Shown: positions 60,170-64,000 of the stretch, piece after piece
How positions within the stretch are numbered: the first letter of the stretch is position 1
Layout of the letters: every line of letters starts with the position of its first letter
From: WVYX01 sp039592335
Lineage (GTDB): Bacteria > Gemmatimonadota > Gemmatimonadetes > Gemmatimonadales > GWC2-71-9
Length of the DNA stretch: 64,000 nucleotides
Reading direction: 5' to 3'
Assembly: GCA_039592335.1 (NCBI GenBank)
Contig: JBDHBX010000004.1
Coordinates: 79,015-143,014, forward strand
The notes under the pieces: generated by a model
Seen by the model: the letters and a program-made list of their open reading frames with translations, nothing else
What the model was told of the DNA's origin: nothing
The model's database searches: none
Translations under genes and position numbers: made by a program

Positions 60170-62035
60170 TCAGGCGATCGTCATGATCGGCCGTGAGGAG
60201 TCGATCTCGTCACCGATCTGGATGTGAATTGCGGTCACCGTGCCTTCGCGGGGAGACTTGATATCGTGCGTGGCCTTCATGGCCTCGACCTGCGCGAGCA
60301 CGCTCCCCTTCGAGACGGTGTCACCCACCTTGACCCTGATGTCCACCACGTCGACTGCGCCCGTGAACGTGGAGTACACTGGGGTGCCCTGCGCAGGCGG
60401 GGCGGGCGCTGCCGCCGCGGGTGGTGTGGGCGCCGACCCAGCTGCGGCCGCAGCCTCGCCTCCGCTAGTGGCCGGCTCCAGTGTGATGACGAACGTCCGC
60501 TTGTTGCCGTTTTCCTCCACGGTGCAGCGGCTCGTGACTGGACCCGTGAGTGCCGCCGTGCGGGTCGGTGACTCGAGTGGCTGCGGGCCCGGCGCGGGAG
60601 CCTCGGGCTTCTTCAGTGGAACGTCGACCTTGGGATTCCCGGTGAGCAGTCGGATCCCCTCATTGACCTCCATCTTCTTGCCCGGCACCATCGCCGCAAG
60701 CACGAGGAAGACGTTCTCCTCGGTAGCAGGAAGGTTTCTTGCGTGGAGTTCTTTCGTGACTGGCTCGACGTTCTTGGGGGCTGCCTCGAGCGGATCTCCC
60801 TCGAACACCTCGAGCTCGAGCTGCTCGCTGGCGATCTTCACCACCTCCGGGTCCGGTGGCAGCGGCGTCCTCCCGAAGTACCCAAGAACGGCCTTGCCAT
60901 ACCCGGGGTCGATCTTCTTCCAGCGCCCGTAGAGCACATTGTCGAATGCCTGCAGCCAGTACTGCTGGCTTCCCGGCGTGACGCTTGTCCAGGCGCCACC
61001 TGCCTCGACGACGACCGGGAACTCCGCCAGGACCTCGCTGTACCGTTCGAGAATGCCGGCCTTCGCCATCATGTGGACGTTCGGGCCGATGGCGCCGCCA
61101 GGCATGGGGAAGCCCAGCACCCGGGCATCCGGCGTCGTGGTAGTGGGGTTGAAGTTGTAATCCGCCAGTGACTCGTTCAGCATGTTCTCGATCTCGGGCA
61201 GCTTCGACACGTCGAGATCGAGGCTGTACCCGGTGCCCTTGAGGGCGTGGGCCAGCGAGCGGGCGTCGGGCTGAACGGTGCCGCTGGCCAGCGGTCTGAC
61301 CGAGAGATCCACCCCGTCCGCCCCACCGGCGATGGCCGCCATGTAACACGCCACGGCGGTGCTCGCGGTGTCGTGGGTGTGCATCCACAGAGGCATCTCC
61401 GGAGGCATGATCTTCCTGAGGGCCACTGCCGTCTCGTAGATCGTGCTCGGGTCGGTGGTACCGCTCGCGTCCTTCAAGCAGATACTGTCGATCTGGATGT
61501 CACCTTCCAGAAGCTGCTGCCCGATGCAGAAGTAGAACTCGGGCGTGTGGACTCTGTCTGATTGGAACGGCAGTCCCATGAGCGCGATGCAGACCTGATG
61601 GTGCATCCCGGCGTCGACGATTGGCTTGCCCGTGTTCACCAGGTTGCGGACGTCGTTCATGTAGTCGAAGTTGCGGTCCCACGTGGTCCCGCTCTCCTTC
61701 ATCAGCTTTCCCTGCAGTTGTAGGCCGTCGATCGACTGGGTGGTGAGGGTCACGCCGGAGACGGACCTGGTGAGAATCTGGAGATCAACTCCCGGCCCCA
61801 CCGCCTCTCGCATCTTCCTCATGTCCTCGAAGGGGTTCTCTCCGAGATAGAAGTACGGTGCCTGGTAGCGAGCCCCGCCGCCGAACTCGAAGTGTCTGAT
61901 GCCTGCCTCGGCGGAGGCCTGCATGGCGGGGAGGAAGTCCGGCAGCCTCACCTTGCCACCGAAAGAGCTCTGTAGCCCATCCCGGAACGGGGTGAACATC
62001 ACCCGGATCTTCTTGGGGCTGTCGGTGAAGATCAT
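60170..62035 (-). CDS. Oxaloacetate decarboxylase alpha / biotin carboxyltransferase
   Basis: A 621-residue enzyme with an N-terminal carboxyltransferase domain (about 5-310; MFTPFRDGLQSSFGGKV, LWMHTHDTASTA with metal-binding HTHD, GADGVDLSVRPLASGT), a helical middle (PYC-OADA domain), a Pro/Ala hinge (near 500-545) and a C-terminal biotinyl domain with VEAMKATHD, biotin on K587. It moves CO2 from oxaloacetate to biotin for the beta subunit. The biotin site reads AMKA instead of AMKM, a known variant. ATG 62035 follows AGGAGG and overlaps oadG by 4 nt. Pyruvate carboxylase subunit B is the alternative name, but the adjacent pump subunits favour decarboxylase. Confidence 0.92.
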   Translation of the reverse strand: MIFTDSPKKIRVMFTPFRDGLQSSFGGKVRLPDFLPAMQASAEAGIRHFEFGGGARYQAPYFYLGENPFEDMRKMREAVGPGVDLQILTRSVSGVTLTTQSIDGLQLQGKLMKESGTTWDRNFDYMNDVRNLVNTGKPIVDAGMHHQVCIALMGLPFQSDRVHTPEFYFCIGQQLLEGDIQIDSICLKDASGTTDPSTIYETAVALRKIMPPEMPLWMHTHDTASTAVACYMAAIAGGADGVDLSVRPLASGTVQPDARSLAHALKGTGYSLDLDVSKLPEIENMLNESLADYNFNPTTTTPDARVLGFPMPGGAIGPNVHMMAKAGILERYSEVLAEFPVVVEAGGAWTSVTPGSQQYWLQAFDNVLYGRWKKIDPGYGKAVLGYFGRTPLPPDPEVVKIASEQLELEVFEGDPLEAAPKNVEPVTKELHARNLPATEENVFLVLAAMVPGKKMEVNEGIRLLTGNPKVDVPLKKPEAPAPGPQPLESPTRTAALTGPVTSRCTVEENGNKRTFVITLEPATSGGEAAAAAGSAPTPPAAAAPAPPAQGTPVYSTFTGAVDVVDIRVKVGDTVSKGSVLAQVEAMKATHDIKSPREGTVTAIHIQIGDEIDSSRPIMTIA

Positions 62036-62244
62036 CGTTCCTCCTGGATATTGGCGATCCTGGCTCCCGGGTATGCGGCGAACGCCGCCGCCGTCACCGC
62101 GGCCAGGACCGCAGAGTCCGTCGTGGTCACCTTCTCGGGGAACACAGCGATGAGTGCTCGCATGACCACCGCGAGCAGCGTGAGGAGCAGAAAGACCGCA
62201 GCAAAGGCGGAGACGCAGACCACCAGCAGACCAGGCGACCCCAT
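62032..62244 (-). CDS. Oxaloacetate decarboxylase gamma-like small subunit
   Basis: A 70-residue protein with one N-terminal membrane helix (GLLVVCVSAFAAVFLLLTLLA) and a short Ala-rich cytoplasmic tail. Size, topology and position before the alpha gene fit OadG, which tethers alpha to beta and binds zinc; the usual zinc-binding His-rich tail is not seen. ATG 62244 follows AAGGGAGGGG. The stop overlaps the alpha start (ATGA). Confidence 0.8.
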   Translation of the reverse strand: MGSPGLLVVCVSAFAAVFLLLTLLAVVMRALIAVFPEKVTTTDSAVLAAVTAAAFAAYPGARIANIQEER

Positions 62245-62374
62245 AACCCCTCCCTTGAGCGCGCATGCCTGTCGCGGTCCCCGCGCACCGTCGGGGCCGC
62301 TGCGGCTCCTCTGCAATAGACGTGGGAACGCCCAGCTCCGCAACCGCTGGCACGGGTGGGGTGGGGTCCCGGCG

Positions 62375-63313
62375 TTACCCTCCGGTCAGCATCAGCCTGC
62401 CCTTGGTGAAGGGCCGCTCCCGGTCCCCTAGATACAATTCGAGGTGATCGCCTAGGTGCGTCACGGTGCCCTCGGCGATCACCTGTGGAGCGGCTCCCGA
62501 TTCCTCCGCGCATACAGCCACGCGCCGGCCGATCACCAGGGATCGCGCGCGGTAGCGTTCCAGCAGCCGGTCGTAATCGCCGTGCATTAGGAGCTCGTAG
62601 TTCCGGTCGAGGGCCTCGCTGAGTCGCGCGAAGGCGTCGCCCTGTGAGAAGACCTCCTGAACCGGCGCGATGTCCCGCAGCGAGCTCACCCGTGGAACGA
62701 ATGGCGTGGGCTCCACGGCCGGCGTGGTTTCCACGTTCAGTCCGATGCCCACTACCGCGGCGGTGACTCGATCGCCCCGGGTCTGGGTGTGGGCCAGGAC
62801 CCCTCCTACTTTGGCCCCGTCGACCAGGATGTCGTTGGGCCACTTGATGGCGCTCCTGCGCTCGAAGCCCGAGGCGGCGTCTATCGCGTCGACCAACGAG
62901 ACCGTGGCGAGTACCATGAAAGCCGTTCCGGACGGTATGACGCGTTGCGCCGGGACAAGGTAGGCGGACAGGTGGATGTTCCCGGGCGCGGTCGACCAAT
63001 GGCGCCCCTTGAATCCGTGGAAGTGGCGTCCGGTATCCGCGAGGCAGAGGCAACCGTCGGGCAGCGTGCCCTCCCTGCTGCTCAGGTCAACCAGGAGGTC
63101 GAACTGGGAGCGGGGCGCATCTCCAACGAGGAACAGGTCGCGCCAGCGTAGTGCACTGGGCAGCTCCGCGTGCCAGACCGGCAGGCCTGAGAACAGATGC
63201 CGACACAGTTCCCGCGCTACGGGTGCCTGCCCGGGCTCGAGGTAGGCCCACCCGGCGGCATCGCAACGAAGAAGCCGTCCGGCGAAGTCGACACTGTCGG
63301 TGTAGACGAGCAT
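62375..63313 (-). CDS. birA: Biotin--protein ligase (BirA-like, catalytic type)
   Basis: A 312-residue biotin protein ligase: biotin + ATP to biotinyl-AMP, then transfer to the biotin-domain lysine. The catalytic core shows FHGFKGRHWSTAPGNIHLSA (the GRGRxGRxW-type loop, here GFKGRHW), KWPNDILVDGAKVGGVLA and VVGIGLNVE. About 85 residues precede the core without the DNA-binding winged helix of E. coli BirA, so it is not a repressor. The C-terminal domain (RRVAVCAEESGAAPQVIAEG) is present. It lies 130 nt upstream of the oad genes and should charge K587 of the alpha subunit. ATG 63313, weak ribosome site. Confidence 0.92.
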   Translation of the reverse strand: MLVYTDSVDFAGRLLRCDAAGWAYLEPGQAPVARELCRHLFSGLPVWHAELPSALRWRDLFLVGDAPRSQFDLLVDLSSREGTLPDGCLCLADTGRHFHGFKGRHWSTAPGNIHLSAYLVPAQRVIPSGTAFMVLATVSLVDAIDAASGFERRSAIKWPNDILVDGAKVGGVLAHTQTRGDRVTAAVVGIGLNVETTPAVEPTPFVPRVSSLRDIAPVQEVFSQGDAFARLSEALDRNYELLMHGDYDRLLERYRARSLVIGRRVAVCAEESGAAPQVIAEGTVTHLGDHLELYLGDRERPFTKGRLMLTGG

Positions 63314-63384
63314 TGCCTAACGTGAGTTGCGGTCCGCGTTGCCCCGCCTCCGCACGGCCCCGGCTTGCTCGGCGGCCCCGCGGG

Positions 63385-63774
63385 TCATGGCGACTCGGGT
63401 TCGAGCCTGAGCGCCACCGAGTTGATGCAGTAGCGCATCCCGCTCGGCGTGGGCCCGTCATCGAACACGTGGCCCAGGTGCGCGTCGCACTCGGCGCACA
63501 GCACCTCGGTGCGCCGCATTCCCAGGCTGTCATCGGGCTCGCTGCGCACCGCGTCCGGTGCCTGCGGCGCCGAGAAGCTCGGCCACCCGGTTCGGGAATC
63601 GAACTTGGTGTCCGAGCTGAAGAGTGGATGGTCGCAGCAGCTACACCGATAGACTCCGTCGGTCCTACAATCCACGTACTCCCCGGTGAACGCGGGCTCG
63701 GTGCCCTTCTGGCGGGCGACGCGGTATTGCTCCGGGGTGAGTTGCTCCCGCCACTCGGCCTCCGACTTCTTCAT
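63385..63774 (-). CDS. msrB: Peptide-methionine (R)-S-oxide reductase
   Basis: A 129-residue MsrB, which repairs oxidised methionine. It has the zinc Cys pairs CSCCDHPLF and CAECDAHLGHVF, the substrate motif TGWPSFSAP and the catalytic Cys in MRYCINSVAL (C116). ATG 63774; its start overlaps the stop of the upstream MOSC gene by 4 nt. Cytoplasmic, since there is no signal peptide. Confidence 0.95.
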   Translation of the reverse strand: MKKSEAEWREQLTPEQYRVARQKGTEPAFTGEYVDCRTDGVYRCSCCDHPLFSSDTKFDSRTGWPSFSAPQAPDAVRSEPDDSLGMRRTEVLCAECDAHLGHVFDDGPTPSGMRYCINSVALRLEPESP

Positions 63775-64000
63775 GGTCCCTCCTCGGGCTCGGCGTCGAG
63801 CCAGGCCACGGTGTCTCCTACCTGAATCTCTGCGTCGTCCAGCACCTCCCCGTAGGCTCCTCCGCCCCAATCGGGGACCATCGCCTCCCGCAGTCCAGGA
63901 CAGGCCGCGTCCATCCGCTCACAGGGCGTGGTCTCACCCCCGATGCGGATGCGGCAGCGGCCCACCTGCAGGACACGGTCCCGTGTGTCGGCCAGCTCGA
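63771..64000 (-). CDS. MOSC-domain protein (5' end outside window)
   Basis: The C-terminal 76 residues of a MOSC protein; the frame runs open to the window edge. MOSC landmarks: VGRCRIRIGGETTPCERMDAA, PGLREAMVPDWGGGAYGEV, EIQVGDTVAWLD. MOSC domains are related to the C-terminal domain of molybdenum-cofactor sulfurases and often carry sulfur on a Cys; a Cys near PCERMD is present. It overlaps msrB by 4 nt, so they share a transcript. Confidence 0.85.
   Translation of the reverse strand, partial: ELADTRDRVLQVGRCRIRIGGETTPCERMDAACPGLREAMVPDWGGGAYGEVLDDAEIQVGDTVAWLDAEPEEGP

Noticed and set aside
1..64000. tRNA, rRNA, insertion sequences, integrase and prophage genes.
   Set aside because: None could be recognised; no transposase-like proteins, terminal inverted repeats or tRNA-like cloverleafs were seen by eye, though small RNA genes could be missed.

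Overview
The window is very GC-rich and densely coded, with 49 protein genes, short spacers and many ATGA or TGATG start/stop overlaps. The gene mix includes a tricorn-type protease, a TonB-dependent receptor, several eukaryotic-type Ser/Thr kinases (one with TolB-like and TPR parts), two ADP/ATP-translocase-family proteins, CcmH with a CPG..CPS motif, Ku/LigD, and many exported peptidases and lipoproteins. This suggests a Gram-negative, respiring, free-living bacterium, most likely Gemmatimonadota or a neighbouring phylum. That placement is inferred from gene content; there is no rRNA. I saw no tRNA, rRNA, CRISPR array, insertion sequence or prophage, so this looks like ordinary chromosome.

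Layout. 0-9 kb: the 3' part of a tricorn-like protease, a histidine kinase/LuxR-type response regulator pair, then a TonB receptor with a membrane protein. 9-16 kb: a Ser/Thr kinase with TPRs, a CYTH-like protein, a CPBP protease, and two tandem secreted proteins with a CotH-kinase-like signature. 15-21 kb: a Crp/Fnr regulator and a 1136-residue fusion of a molybdopterin oxidoreductase with a cysteine desulfurase, plus a lipoprotein cyclophilin. 21-25 kb: two convergent NTT-type carriers, one with a HEAT-like tail. 25-33 kb: two paralogous membrane Ser/Thr kinases flank an envelope operon (kinase, HtrA, Omp85-like barrel, kinase-like exported protein). 33-39 kb: a repair block of Ku and LigD with a MerR-TPR protein, a hydrolase, an EVE protein and a DUF72 protein.

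39-47 kb: an unknown GNAT-like protein, CcmH, a YVTN propeller, an APC permease fused to PTS-EIIA-like and TrkA-C domains, a four-repeat secreted protein, and a YbaK deacylase preceded by a possible structured RNA. 47-56 kb: a lipoprotein cytochrome cd1 with an extra haem domain, M14 and M28 peptidases, cytochrome P460, a K+ channel, dodecin, and an M55 aminopeptidase. 56-64 kb: a carbon-metabolism block, all on the minus strand: biotin ligase, sodium-pump decarboxylase gamma/alpha/beta, malic enzyme with a histone-H1-like tail, and a serine hydrolase. MsrB and a MOSC protein lie at the end.

How the genes fit together: the carboxylate cluster is coherent, since malic enzyme and a biotin-dependent oxaloacetate decarboxylase both feed pyruvate and BirA loads the biotin. 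Ku and LigD form a two-protein end-joining system. The kinase/HtrA/barrel operon looks like an envelope maintenance or stress module. The most unusual items are the molybdoenzyme-desulfurase fusion, a 77-bp inverted heptamer array inside ligD, the basic tail on the malic enzyme, and the exported kinase-like proteins.
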